The position numbers were made by a program, and so were the translations under genes. From assembly GCF_033095865.1 (NCBI RefSeq), contig NZ_AP019365.1, positions 1,833,501 through 1,897,500 on the forward strand: a stretch of DNA of 64,000 bases, given 5' to 3'. The notes under the pieces were generated by a model that was given only the letters and a program-made list of their open reading frames with translations, was not told the origin of the DNA and ran no database searches. How positions within the stretch are numbered: the stretch's first letter is position 1; every line of letters starts with the position of its first letter. The stretch is from Pseudomonas sp. KU43P. Lineage in GTDB: Bacteria > Pseudomonadota > Gammaproteobacteria > Pseudomonadales > Pseudomonadaceae. This document shows positions 20,162-28,920 of the stretch, one piece after another.

Positions 20162-21873
20162 CAACCTTGGCTCCTGGTCTGGTTCCAGTGTTGCAGGAAC
20201 CCGGCGGCATCCACTTCACCGGTGATGCGTCGGGCACGGCGCTCCTCGCCCTCCGGGCCGAGCCAGATGATGCTGGGCGGGCCGGGTACCTGGTAGCGTT
20301 GCAGCAGCTCGCGGCTGGCCGGTGAGTCGGCGGTCACGTCCAGGCGCAGCAGGTGCACGCCGGCCAGGCTGGTTTGCACGTCGGAGCGGGTGAACACCTG
20401 CTTTTCCATGACCTTGCACGACACGCACCAGTCGGCATAGTAGTCCAGCATCACCCACTGGCCGCGGGCCTTGGCAGCGTCCAGTTCGCGTTGCAGATCT
20501 TGCGGGTTGCTGACCGTGACGAAGGTATCTTCGCTGTGTTGCGCGGCAACCGGCGCGCCACCGCCGGTGAAGGGCCGCAGCGGTTGCCACAGGTCATCGC
20601 CACCGGCGGCGGCGCCTACCAGTAGCAGGCCGCCCCACAGTGCACCCAGCAGCGGCACTGCACGCAGGGCAGGCAAGCGCTGCAACGCAGGCCACGCTGC
20701 CCAGCCCAGGGCGATCAGCCAGGCGCCGCTCAAGGCAAGCAGCAACGGGGCGCCGAGCAGGCCACGCACGGTGTACAGGGCCATGGCCAGGAACACGAAG
20801 CCGAATACTCCCTTGACCCGGTTCATCCAGGCGCCCGGGCGCGGCAGGTAGCGGTTGCCCAGGGTCACCAGCAACAACAGCGGCACGCCCATGCCCAGGC
20901 CCAGGGTGAACAGCACCAGCGCGCCCTGCAGCACATCGCCGCTCTGGGCGATGTAAAGCAGCGCGCCGGCCAGGGGGGCGGTCATGCACGGGCCCATCAG
21001 CAAGCCCGACAGCGCACCGAGCAGCGCCGCGCCAAACAGGTTGCCGCCCTGGGTGCCTTGCCCGGCACGGTCCAGGCGGTCGCGCAGGGCCGCGGGCAGT
21101 TGCAGCTCGAAGGCGCCGAACATGGGCAGGGCCAGCACCACGAACAACGCCGCCAGGCTGCCCAGCAACCACGGCTGTTGCAGCCACGCCTGCAGGCTGG
21201 CACCGAGCAATGCGGCAACCACACCCAGCGCCGCGTACACCAGCGCCATGCTCAATACATAGACACCCGCCAGCACCCAGCCACGCCGGGCGCTTGCGCC
21301 GTTGCCCAGGACGATGCCGGCCAGGATCGGCAACATCGGCAGCGAGCAGGGGGTGAACGCCAGCAGCAGGCCAAGGCCGAAGAACGCCAGCAGGCTCCAA
21401 GCCAGGCTGGCGCTCTGCAAGCCGCTGGCCAGGGCCTGGTCGCTGGCCTGGTCGGCGACCGGTGCGGCGCTGCCGCCCAGGTCGATCACCGTGGTCTGTG
21501 GTGGGTAGCACAGGCCGGCGTCGGCGCAGCCCTGCCAGCCCAAACGCAGCTGGCCCTGGGCGTTGGCCGGCAGCAGCAGTTCGAGCTGATCGCGGTACAC
21601 CGCGCTGTCGCCGAAAAACTCGTCATGGTGGTTGAGGGCAGGGGGCAGCTGCGGATGCTGGTCGGCAGGCAGCCCGTCGAACTTAAGCCGCTTCTGGTAC
21701 AGGTAGTAACCCTGCTTGATTTGGAAGAACAGGCGCATCTGCCCGTCGGCCTGGCGGTCGTGGGTGAGCACAAAGGCCTGGTTTACCGGTAGGAAGTCGG
21801 GTTTGACGTCGAAGGGGTTGGCCTGCAGCGGGCCGGCCAGCAGCAATGTCAGGAAGAGCAGGAAAACGCGCAT
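20161..21873 (-). CDS. dsbD: Thiol:disulfide interchange protein DsbD
   Basis: A 570-residue inner-membrane electron carrier that moves reducing power from cytoplasmic thioredoxin to periplasmic DsbC/DsbG and TlpA-type partners. Three parts are visible: a signal peptide and an N-terminal periplasmic domain with the cysteine pair in GCADAGLCYPP; a central eight-helix membrane domain with FTPCSLPMLP and a second conserved Cys in GLLMGPCMTAPL; and a C-terminal thioredoxin domain with YYADWCVSCK. This is full family length. It is first in the dsbD-tlpA-dsbG operon, and the next gene overlaps it by four bases. Many pseudomonads have more than one DsbD, so this need not be the housekeeping copy. 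Confidence 0.95.
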   Translation of the reverse strand: MRVFLLFLTLLLAGPLQANPFDVKPDFLPVNQAFVLTHDRQADGQMRLFFQIKQGYYLYQKRLKFDGLPADQHPQLPPALNHHDEFFGDSAVYRDQLELLLPANAQGQLRLGWQGCADAGLCYPPQTTVIDLGGSAAPVADQASDQALASGLQSASLAWSLLAFFGLGLLLAFTPCSLPMLPILAGIVLGNGASARRGWVLAGVYVLSMALVYAALGVVAALLGASLQAWLQQPWLLGSLAALFVVLALPMFGAFELQLPAALRDRLDRAGQGTQGGNLFGAALLGALSGLLMGPCMTAPLAGALLYIAQSGDVLQGALVLFTLGLGMGVPLLLLVTLGNRYLPRPGAWMNRVKGVFGFVFLAMALYTVRGLLGAPLLLALSGAWLIALGWAAWPALQRLPALRAVPLLGALWGGLLLVGAAAGGDDLWQPLRPFTGGGAPVAAQHSEDTFVTVSNPQDLQRELDAAKARGQWVMLDYYADWCVSCKVMEKQVFTRSDVQTSLAGVHLLRLDVTADSPASRELLQRYQVPGPPSIIWLGPEGEERRARRITGEVDAAGFLQHWNQTRSQG

Positions 21874-22028
21874 GTCTTCGCCTTGGCAGTACGTGAAGTG
21901 GGGCCATGCTGGCCTGGAACGATTAACCCAAGGTTAACCCAAGGCCTTCCGATGCAGCCTTCGGCTCAGACACACCGCGACATACTGTCCGCTTGACTTT
22001 GCTTAAAGGCAATTTTCCTGATATAAAA

Positions 22029-22044
22029 CTGACTTTATAGTCAG
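22029..22044. promoter_or_regulatory. Candidate operator palindrome before the molybdenum hydroxylase operon
   Basis: The perfect palindrome CTGACT-TTAT-AGTCAG lies 84 bases upstream of the operon's first start codon and next to an AT-rich TATAAA stretch at 22022-22027. It could be a repressor or activator site. The rest of the 254-base gap (21874-22127) shows no gene. Confidence 0.4.
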
Positions 22045-22092
22045 CTTTCAGGCTTTTCCCCTCCCTGTTCTCCAGCACCTAGAATCAAAAGA

Positions 22093-22116
22093 TGGGCAGA
22101 CATCCTTTTCTGCCCA
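22093..22116 (+). promoter_or_regulatory. Hairpin abutting the ribosome-binding site of the large subunit
   Basis: TGGGCAGA (22093-22100) pairs perfectly with TCTGCCCA (22109-22116) around an 8-base loop. Its 3' arm touches the AGAGGA Shine-Dalgarno sequence that serves the ATG at 22128. Such a stem could limit translation initiation; this is inference from position. Confidence 0.45.
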
Positions 22117-22127
22117 GAGGATCAAGC

Positions 22128-24959
22128 ATGTCCAACCGTGATATTTCCCGGCGCTCCTTCCTGCAAGGTGGGTTGATCGCCGGCGTCGGCGTGACCCTGG
22201 CGCCCCTCGGCAGCCAGGCGTTCGCCGCCCTGATGGAAGACCGTGTCACCACCTCGCCGCAGAAGTGGATGAACCATGATGGCAAAGCGCGTTTCCGCAA
22301 CGACGCCCTGTCCAAGGTGTGTGGCAACAAAGTCTTCGCCCGCGACATCCGCTCCAAGGACATGCCCGGCTGGCCCGCCCAGCAAGGCCACGCGATGTTG
22401 CTCAAGATCACCAAGGCCGACCGCATCTATGCCGGTTACGACCTCGACTGGCTCGGCGCTGACCTGCAGCCGGACCGTGTCGTCACCGCGGCCGACCTGC
22501 AAAAGGACGGCATCGCCTGGCCGGAAGCCCACTCGCCTGACCCGCTGCTGCCCCCTGGCAAGGTGCCGATGTTCATCGGCCATCCGGTGGCGATCCTGAT
22601 CTGGAACGACTTCGAGCGTTACCGCCAGGCCAAGCGCAAGCTGCAGTTCAACGACAAGGCAATCCGCTACGGCGCCCAGGCGCCGCTGTACCAGGGCGAC
22701 CCCTATGGCAGCTTCCGCTTCGTGCGCGTGGGCGGCGCCACGCCGTTCGACGACGACGAGTTCTCCAGCCTGAAGAACTCCATGCTGTTCCCCACCATCC
22801 TCAACCGCAAACCGGTGTGGTCCAAGCAGCCCAACCAGCACGGCGACCTGACCGAGCAGGGCCTGTTCTATGCCAAGCGCATGGGCGAGCAGCTCGATAA
22901 CCCGCCGCAAGACTGGCTGGTGTTCGACGAGCGCTACAAGACCCCGTCGATCGAGCCAGCAGCGCTGGAGCCGGACAACGGCAACGGTTGGTACGACCCG
23001 GCCAGCGGCACGCTGCACTTCGTGGTCGCCACCCAGTGCCCGTTCGAAGTGGCGCAGGAATGCGTGCACATGATCAAGCCGTCGCGCTTCGCCCTGCAGC
23101 ACCTGAACATGCACCCCGGCTACACCGTGGGTTACGGCTCCAAAGACAACAACATCTTCGTGTTCTACGCCGCGGTTGCCGCGCTGTATGGCGCCGGTGT
23201 GCCGATCCGCCTGGCCAACGACCGCTACGAGCAGTTCCAGAGCGGCATCAAGCGCCACGCCTTCGACATCCGCTACCAGTTGGCCGTGGACAAGAAGGAC
23301 AACAGCTTCAAGATCTTCCGCGCCGACATGAGCTGCGACGGCGGTGGCCGCATCAACTACAGCCCGTCGGTGGCTGCGGTCGGTGCCACGGCTGCCCAGT
23401 CGATCTACTACATGCCGCAGAATGACCTGTCCGTCACCGCGTACCACTCCCGTGGCGTCGAGGCCGGCTCCATGCGCGGCTACGGCACCCTGCAGACCAT
23501 GGCCGCCACCGAAATGATGGTCGACGAGATCGCCGGCCGCCTGGGCGTGGATGCCATCGAACTGCGCCGCGCCAACGCGCTGAAATCGGGCATGAAGAAC
23601 ACCCAGGGCGCGGTCCCGGCCGGCGCCTTGCGCCTGCACGAGATCCTCGACAAGGCTGCCGCCCACGAGTGGTGGCGCAACCGCGACGCGCGCAAGCAGG
23701 CGATGGACGCCAAGGACCCGGACCACTGGTACGGCGTGGGCTTCGCCATCTGCCAGAAAGACTTCGGCACCGGCTCCGAAGCGCCGATGGCCAGCATCGA
23801 GTTCACCGCCGATGGCCGCATCAGCCTGCGCCACATCGGCACCGAGCTGGGCACCGGCATGTCCACCTCCCAGGCCCTGGTGGTCAGCGACTTCCTCGGC
23901 CGCTCGGCCGATGAAGTGACCACCGCCGTCACCGAATGGCCGGAGCTGCAACTGACCACCAGCGGCAATCCGTACCTGATCAGCCAGGCCGAACAGGACG
24001 CCGCGCTGCGTAACCCGCGCTGGGTCGGCAAGCTGGCCTCTCCATCGTCGGCCACCAACTCGGCCTTCTACTTCAGTCACGCCACCCGCGAAGCGGCGCG
24101 CGCGCTGTTCAACCACGGCCTGTGGCCCGCCGCCATGGCGCTGTGGAGCAAAGGCCCGTTCGGCGGCCAGGCCAACCCGTTGGTGGTACGCCGCGAGAAC
24201 GCGGTGTGGGTCAACGGTGAGCTGACCGGCAACGGCCTGGCGCCGATCCCCTTCGCCGAGCTTGCGAAAAAAGCCCACGAAATGGGCCTGGTCACCGGCG
24301 TCAGCGTGCACGGTTTCAACCGCTGGAGCTGGGCCGAGGCCGACTTCGTCATCGACGGCGTGCGCGAGCGCTTCCCGCTCGATGCCATGGCGGTGAAGTA
24401 TGGCGACGGTGCGGTCAATGCCAAGAAAGCGCAGATGACCAGCAACGGCTACCACCTGCTGGATCGGCAGAACGCCGGCTACCCGGCCACCCAGCTGAAC
24501 AACGCCATGGTCACCTACTACAGCCCGGTGGCGACCATCGTCGAAGTGAAAGTGAACAAAGGCACCCGCGAAGTGCAGGTGCTCAACCACCACAGCTGGG
24601 TCGAGTGCGGCCGTGTGCTGGTGCCGGAACTGGTCAAGGGCCAGCTCGAAGGCGGCATCGCCATGGGCATCGGCCATGCCCTGACCGAAGAAATGCCCCT
24701 GCATGAAGGTGGCCCGGGGGAGGGCGACTGGAACTTCAACCGGTATCGCCTGCCGCATGCCAAAGATGTGGCGGTGTGGCAGCAGACTTCCGAGATCCTG
24801 CCGCCGCTGTCGCCGACCGACCCGTCCAAAGGCATCGCCGAGGTGGTGATGATCCCGGTGGTCGGTGCCATCGGCAACGCCGTGGCCCACGCCATTGGCA
24901 AACGTGTACGCGATCTTCCGATTACTCCAGCCCGTATCAAGGAGGCCCTCAATGGCTAA
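22128..24959 (+). CDS. Molybdenum hydroxylase large subunit (isoquinoline 1-oxidoreductase beta / aldehyde oxidase family)
   Basis: A 943-residue molybdopterin-binding catalytic subunit. It starts with a Tat signal (ISRRSFLQGGLIAG, twin Arg plus hydrophobic stretch), so it is exported folded to the periplasm. The segment SRGVEAGSMRGYGTLQTMAATE fits the substrate-pocket and cofactor loop of the IorB group, and IGTELGTGMSTSQALV is a second cofactor segment. The family hydroxylates aldehydes or N-heterocycles with water as oxygen source. The start at 22128 has AGAGGA in front. The 2Fe-2S subunit begins inside its last eight bases. The cytochrome downstream is the likely electron acceptor. The substrate cannot be read from sequence. 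Confidence 0.9.
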   Translation: MSNRDISRRSFLQGGLIAGVGVTLAPLGSQAFAALMEDRVTTSPQKWMNHDGKARFRNDALSKVCGNKVFARDIRSKDMPGWPAQQGHAMLLKITKADRIYAGYDLDWLGADLQPDRVVTAADLQKDGIAWPEAHSPDPLLPPGKVPMFIGHPVAILIWNDFERYRQAKRKLQFNDKAIRYGAQAPLYQGDPYGSFRFVRVGGATPFDDDEFSSLKNSMLFPTILNRKPVWSKQPNQHGDLTEQGLFYAKRMGEQLDNPPQDWLVFDERYKTPSIEPAALEPDNGNGWYDPASGTLHFVVATQCPFEVAQECVHMIKPSRFALQHLNMHPGYTVGYGSKDNNIFVFYAAVAALYGAGVPIRLANDRYEQFQSGIKRHAFDIRYQLAVDKKDNSFKIFRADMSCDGGGRINYSPSVAAVGATAAQSIYYMPQNDLSVTAYHSRGVEAGSMRGYGTLQTMAATEMMVDEIAGRLGVDAIELRRANALKSGMKNTQGAVPAGALRLHEILDKAAAHEWWRNRDARKQAMDAKDPDHWYGVGFAICQKDFGTGSEAPMASIEFTADGRISLRHIGTELGTGMSTSQALVVSDFLGRSADEVTTAVTEWPELQLTTSGNPYLISQAEQDAALRNPRWVGKLASPSSATNSAFYFSHATREAARALFNHGLWPAAMALWSKGPFGGQANPLVVRRENAVWVNGELTGNGLAPIPFAELAKKAHEMGLVTGVSVHGFNRWSWAEADFVIDGVRERFPLDAMAVKYGDGAVNAKKAQMTSNGYHLLDRQNAGYPATQLNNAMVTYYSPVATIVEVKVNKGTREVQVLNHHSWVECGRVLVPELVKGQLEGGIAMGIGHALTEEMPLHEGGPGEGDWNFNRYRLPHAKDVAVWQQTSEILPPLSPTDPSKGIAEVVMIPVVGAIGNAVAHAIGKRVRDLPITPARIKEALNG

Positions 24960-25488
24960 CCGTTCGCTTCAACTGACCCTCAACGGTCAACCGGTCGGCC
25001 CGGTCGAGGTCCCCGATGACCTGGCGATGATCGACTACCTGCACGAGCACCAGAACCTCACCGGCTCCCGCCTGGGCTGCGGCCAGGGCATCTGCCACGC
25101 CTGCGTGGTGATCGTCGACAACCCCGACGGCACCAGCGAGGAAGTGCGCACCTGCATCACCGGCGCCCACTACTTTGCCGGCAAGAAAGTGCGCACCATC
25201 GAAGGCCACGCCAAGCAGGACGAGGCCGGCAACATGACGCTGAACCCGATCCAGCAGAAGTTCGTCGACCTGTTCGCCTTCCAGTGCAGCTACTGCGCAC
25301 CGGGCTTCGTCAACGCCGCCACCGTGCTGGTGGAAAAGGCCCAGCGTCAGCCGCTGAAGAAAAGCGAAGTGGAAGACAGCATCGAGGCCAGCCTCGGTCA
25401 CCACATCTGCCGCTGCACCGGTTACGTGCGTTATTACGACGCCACGCGGACCGTGCTCAATGATCTCGGCCTGGTCAAGGAGGGTTGA
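24952..25488 (+). CDS. 2Fe-2S subunit of the molybdenum hydroxylase
   Basis: A 178-residue iron-sulfur subunit (IorA/CoxS type) that carries electrons from the molybdenum site. The N-terminal plant-ferredoxin cluster motif is GCGQGICHACVVIVDN with a further Cys in VRTCITGA. The C-terminal helical cluster uses CSYCAPGF and HHICRCTGYVRYYDA. All eight ligand cysteines are present. The ATG at 24952 overlaps the large-subunit gene and has AAGGAGG at ideal spacing. It has no signal of its own, so it probably rides across the membrane with the Tat-tagged large subunit. Confidence 0.95.
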   Translation: MANRSLQLTLNGQPVGPVEVPDDLAMIDYLHEHQNLTGSRLGCGQGICHACVVIVDNPDGTSEEVRTCITGAHYFAGKKVRTIEGHAKQDEAGNMTLNPIQQKFVDLFAFQCSYCAPGFVNAATVLVEKAQRQPLKKSEVEDSIEASLGHHICRCTGYVRYYDATRTVLNDLGLVKEG

Positions 25489-25490
25489 GC

Positions 25491-26702
25491 ATGGGCTTTG
25501 TTCGTTCCGGCCTGGCGCTGGCGCTCGGCCTCGCCGTTTCGCTGGCCGCGCAGGCGTCCGATGACGCGCAGGTCAAGCGTGGTGAATACCTGGCCCGCGC
25601 CGCCGACTGCATGGCCTGCCACACCGCCGAGGGCGGCGCGCCGTTCGCCGGTGGCCTGCCGATCCATTCGCCGTTCGGCACCATCTACGGCAGCAACATC
25701 ACCCCGGACAAGCAGCACGGCATCGGCAACTACAGCGCCGACGAGTTCTTCGCCGCGGTGACCGAGGGCAAGCGCAAGGATGGCGCCAACCTGTACCCGG
25801 CGATGCCGTACACCTCGTACCACCTGATCACCCGGGAAGATTCCGACGCGATCCTGGCGTATCTGATGACCATCCCGCCGATCAACCGCCCGGCGCCGGA
25901 GACCAAGCTGAGCTTCCCGTTCAACGTGCGCACAGGCCTGTCCGGCTGGAACATGCTCTATGGCAAGAGCGTGCAGTTGCAGCCCGCCGAGGGCAAGAGC
26001 CCGGCCTGGCAGCGTGGGCAGTACATGGTCGAAGTCATGGGCCACTGTGGCGAGTGCCACACCCCGCGCAACCCGATCGGTGCACTGCAACAGGACAAGC
26101 GCCTGACCGGTGGCCTGCTCAACGGCTACCTGGCCCCGAGCCTGCTGGCCCAGGACCTGGCGGATCGTGGCTGGACCCAGCCGGACCTGACCACCTTCCT
26201 CAAGCACGGTATCAGTGCCCAGGGCAGCATGTTCAACGAGATGTTCCCGGTGGTGCACCACAGCACCCAGCACCTGGAGGACGCCGACCTGGCCGCCATG
26301 GCCACCTATCTGCTGGGTGAACAGCCACCGGCTGCCAAGGTCATAAAGGAAGTGCCACTGGACCAGCTGACCGACAGCGCCAAGCGCGGCCGCCAGCAGT
26401 ACCTCAACGTCTGCGCCGGTTGCCACGGTGTCGACGGCGAAGGCAAGCCGCACATCGCGGTGGCCATGCAGGGCAACACGGTGCTGCGCCAGGGCGACTC
26501 GCGCAACCTGGTCAAGGCTATCCTTGACGGCATCCGTGAGCAGCAGTTCACTGGCTTCGAACGCATGCAACCGATGCCAGGCTTTGCCGACAAGCTCAAC
26601 GATCAGCAGGTGACGGACATGGTCAACTACCTGCGCCAGGCCTGGGGCGGACTGCCCGGTGACCTGAGCGTGCAGCAGCTCGCCGAGCTGAAGGCGGAGT
26701 AA
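25491..26702 (+). CDS. Triheme cytochrome c (alcohol/aldehyde dehydrogenase type)
   Basis: A 403-residue periplasmic cytochrome with a Sec signal peptide (LALALGLAVSLAAQAS). Three haem-binding CxxCH motifs appear in order, CMACH, CGECH and CAGCH, one per cytochrome c domain, as in the membrane-associated cytochrome subunits of aldehyde and gluconate dehydrogenases. Likely axial methionine regions are NLYPAMPYTSY and FERMQPMPGF. It should take electrons from the 2Fe-2S subunit and pass them to the respiratory chain. The ATG at 25491 follows AAGGAGGG; the preceding stop is three bases away. Confidence 0.93.
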   Translation: MGFVRSGLALALGLAVSLAAQASDDAQVKRGEYLARAADCMACHTAEGGAPFAGGLPIHSPFGTIYGSNITPDKQHGIGNYSADEFFAAVTEGKRKDGANLYPAMPYTSYHLITREDSDAILAYLMTIPPINRPAPETKLSFPFNVRTGLSGWNMLYGKSVQLQPAEGKSPAWQRGQYMVEVMGHCGECHTPRNPIGALQQDKRLTGGLLNGYLAPSLLAQDLADRGWTQPDLTTFLKHGISAQGSMFNEMFPVVHHSTQHLEDADLAAMATYLLGEQPPAAKVIKEVPLDQLTDSAKRGRQQYLNVCAGCHGVDGEGKPHIAVAMQGNTVLRQGDSRNLVKAILDGIREQQFTGFERMQPMPGFADKLNDQQVTDMVNYLRQAWGGLPGDLSVQQLAELKAE

Positions 26703-26704
26703 AG

Positions 26705-27676
26705 GTGCAGCATCTCGATCTGCAAGTCATGCGCCAGGCCCTGCAGTGGTCTGGCAACGGCCAGCGGGTATGGTTGTGCACGGTGCTCGCCACCTACGGC
26801 TCGGCGCCCCGTGCGCCGGGCTCGTTGCTGGCGGTGAACGACAGCGGGCAGTGGGTCGGCTCGCTGTCGGGCGGCTGTGTGGAAGATGATTTCCTCGAAC
26901 GCGTGGCGCTGGGCGAGTTTCCCGAGCCGGTGGCCATCGTGCGCTACGGCGACGGTAGCGACCGGCGCTCGAACATTCGCCTGCCGTGCGGCGGGGTGCT
27001 CGAGGTGCTGGTGGAGAACCTGCCGGCCGACTGCGAGGTGCAGGCGCATTTGCGTGCGCTGGAAAGTGCCTTGCAGGGGCAGCGTCGGTTGTTGCGCGAA
27101 GTGAGCCTGCCGCAAGGCGATCGCCGGCTCAGCGACGACTGCGCTCAGGGGCCGCGGGTGGTGCGTGAGGCCAGCCGCGTGTACTTGCGGGTCGGTGCTG
27201 CCCAGCGCCTGCTGCTGGCGGGGTATTCCAGCGTCGCGCATTACTGCGCCGAGTTCGGCAAGGGCATGGGCTTCGAGGTCATCCTCTGCGACCCGCGCGA
27301 AGAGGTGCTTGAAGGCGTGGTGCTGGACGGCATTGAAATACGCCGGGAGCTGCCTTCGGAGTACATCGCCAATGGCGGTTGCCATGCCGACACGGCGGTG
27401 GTGGCGCTGACCCATGACCCCAAAATCGACGACCTCGCCATGCTCGAAGCCGTGCGCACCGAAGCGTTCTATATCGGTGTGATGGGTTCGCGCGCGACCT
27501 CCGACAAGCGCCGCGAACGCCTGCACCGGATCGGCGGCCTGGGTGCCGACGAGCTGGCCCGCATCCATGCCCCCATCGGCCTGAACCTGGGCAGCAAGAC
27601 CCCGGCGGAGATCGCCCTGGCGGTGCTCGCCGATATCCTGCGCCAGCGCAACGGCATCGAGCGGGCTTCGTTGTGA
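26705..27676 (+). CDS. XdhC/CoxI family molybdenum-cofactor insertion factor
   Basis: A 323-residue cytoplasmic protein of the XdhC/CoxI family, which binds and matures (sulfurates) the molybdenum cofactor before insertion into molybdenum hydroxylases. The N-terminal XdhC motif is visible as ATYGSAPRAPGSLLAV and GSLSGGCVEDDFLERV. The C-terminal Rossmann-like part contains VALTHDPKIDDLAML and FYIGVMGSRATSDKRRERL. It starts with GTG two bases after the cytochrome stop and overlaps the next gene by four bases (GTGA), so it belongs to the operon and most likely serves the enzyme at 22128-25488. Confidence 0.92.
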   Translation: MQHLDLQVMRQALQWSGNGQRVWLCTVLATYGSAPRAPGSLLAVNDSGQWVGSLSGGCVEDDFLERVALGEFPEPVAIVRYGDGSDRRSNIRLPCGGVLEVLVENLPADCEVQAHLRALESALQGQRRLLREVSLPQGDRRLSDDCAQGPRVVREASRVYLRVGAAQRLLLAGYSSVAHYCAEFGKGMGFEVILCDPREEVLEGVVLDGIEIRRELPSEYIANGGCHADTAVVALTHDPKIDDLAMLEAVRTEAFYIGVMGSRATSDKRRERLHRIGGLGADELARIHAPIGLNLGSKTPAEIALAVLADILRQRNGIERASL

Positions 27677-28239
27677 GTGTGGTGGCGCTGGTGCTGGCGG
27701 CGGGGCGCAGCGTGCGTTTTGGCGGTGACAAGCGCCGGGCCACGCTGGACGACGGGCGCAGCTTGCTGGTACATAGCGTCGAGCGCGCCTGCTCGGTGTT
27801 CAGCGATGTGCGCGTGGTGCTGCGTGAGGGCGAGCGGGGCGAGGATCTCGGCTTGCCGGGGAATTGCCGAGTCATTGCCAGCCCGGATGCCGGGTTGGGG
27901 ATGGGGCATAGCCTGGCGGCTGGGGCGGCTTCGCTGGTCGACAGTGATGCACAGGCAGTGGCGGTTCTGTTGGGCGATATGCCTTGGATAGCGCCGGCAA
28001 CCTTTGGCCAGCTGGTCTCGGCTGCGGGTGCATCCGCCATCGTCTTGCCACAGCATGACGGGCAGCAGGGGCATCCGGTGTTGTTCGGGCGCGCTTTCTG
28101 GCCGGCGCTTTCACGCCTCACGGGTGATGAAGGGGCAAGGTCGGTAGTGAAGGCGCACCCGGCGAGTTGCATCAGGCTTGAAGTGCAGGACGCCGGGGTG
28201 TTGCAGGACGTGGACCGGCCTGAAGCGGTTTACCGCTGA
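27673..28239 (+). CDS. MobA-like nucleotidyltransferase (MocA type)
   Basis: A 188-residue protein of the MobA-like NTP-transferase family, starting with VALVLAAGRSVRFGGDKR, the nucleotide-binding loop. The middle holds LLGDMPWIAP (metal-binding Asp), and GHPVLFGRAFWPALSRLTGDEGAR is typical of MocA. MocA proteins attach CMP to molybdopterin for enzymes of the xanthine oxidase family. Its place at the end of the molybdenum hydroxylase operon supports that role. The GTG start overlaps the XdhC stop (GTGA). It converges on the immunity gene at 28255 with only 15 bases between stops and no clear terminator. Confidence 0.88.
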   Translation: MSVVALVLAAGRSVRFGGDKRRATLDDGRSLLVHSVERACSVFSDVRVVLREGERGEDLGLPGNCRVIASPDAGLGMGHSLAAGAASLVDSDAQAVAVLLGDMPWIAPATFGQLVSAAGASAIVLPQHDGQQGHPVLFGRAFWPALSRLTGDEGARSVVKAHPASCIRLEVQDAGVLQDVDRPEAVYR

Positions 28240-28254
28240 GCGCGTTCGTTCTGC

Positions 28255-28875
28255 CTATTCATCTTGTGCGTCCTCGTCATCGAGTTCATACGGCTCGAGC
28301 TCGGCCATCTGCGAGAGCAGAATCAAATGCACTTCGGCGTTCAGTCGCTGCAGATGTTCCAGCTTGGCTGAGCCTCCCAGCATCAGGGCAGGCACGAAAC
28401 CGTACATCTCATCAGATGCCAGGTCGCCCAGTGTTGCCCGGGCCTCGTCGAAAAGGTCCAGGCCGATGTTTTCGGTCATGGCCCACATCAGCAGGCTCTG
28501 GATCTTGTTATCTCGTTCTTCGTTGTTCGCGCTTGGAGCGCTCAGGAAGTAGCGGGAATGGTAGGCCGCAATGGTCAGGATGGAACCGGTGTTTTCACCC
28601 CACAGGTACAACTCGCCGAAAGCGCTGCGGGCGATGAGGTGGTAGGTGTCGTGGGTGCTGCCTCCGATCCATGAATCGACTACGGATTCGTATTCAGCTG
28701 GGTTGACCAGCCAGAAAAGGCCACCGCCGTAGCCGCACCAGCCGTGTTCTTTCCAGTAGTCGAGGAGTTGGATGGGGAGTTTGTCTTTGTAATGTTCGAG
28801 AGCTGAAGCCGGTACGGGCCGGTGGCCGATCGGGTCGCCGAAGGTTTCGAGGAAGATGGAGAAGACTACGTTCAT
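28255..28875 (-). CDS. GAD-like/DUF1851 (Tdi-type) immunity protein, distal copy
   Basis: A 206-residue cytoplasmic protein of the type paired with T6SS DNase toxins in Agrobacterium (Tdi). The N-terminal GAD-like segment reads YKDKLPIQLLDYWKEHGWCG, followed by GGLFWLVNPAEYESVVDSW and ARSAFGELYLWGENTG, then a DUF1851-like C-terminus with DEMYGFVPALMLGGS. It is clearly homologous to the gene at 28921-29544 but more GC-rich. It lies 45 bases downstream of that gene with its own AAGGAA. It could protect against an earlier or related toxin tip rather than the present one. Confidence 0.8.
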   Translation of the reverse strand: MNVVFSIFLETFGDPIGHRPVPASALEHYKDKLPIQLLDYWKEHGWCGYGGGLFWLVNPAEYESVVDSWIGGSTHDTYHLIARSAFGELYLWGENTGSILTIAAYHSRYFLSAPSANNEERDNKIQSLLMWAMTENIGLDLFDEARATLGDLASDEMYGFVPALMLGGSAKLEHLQRLNAEVHLILLSQMAELEPYELDDEDAQDE

Positions 28876-28920
28876 AGGTTAATTCCTTTTTAGTTTTATG
28901 TATGTTGAAAAGCAGCGGCA

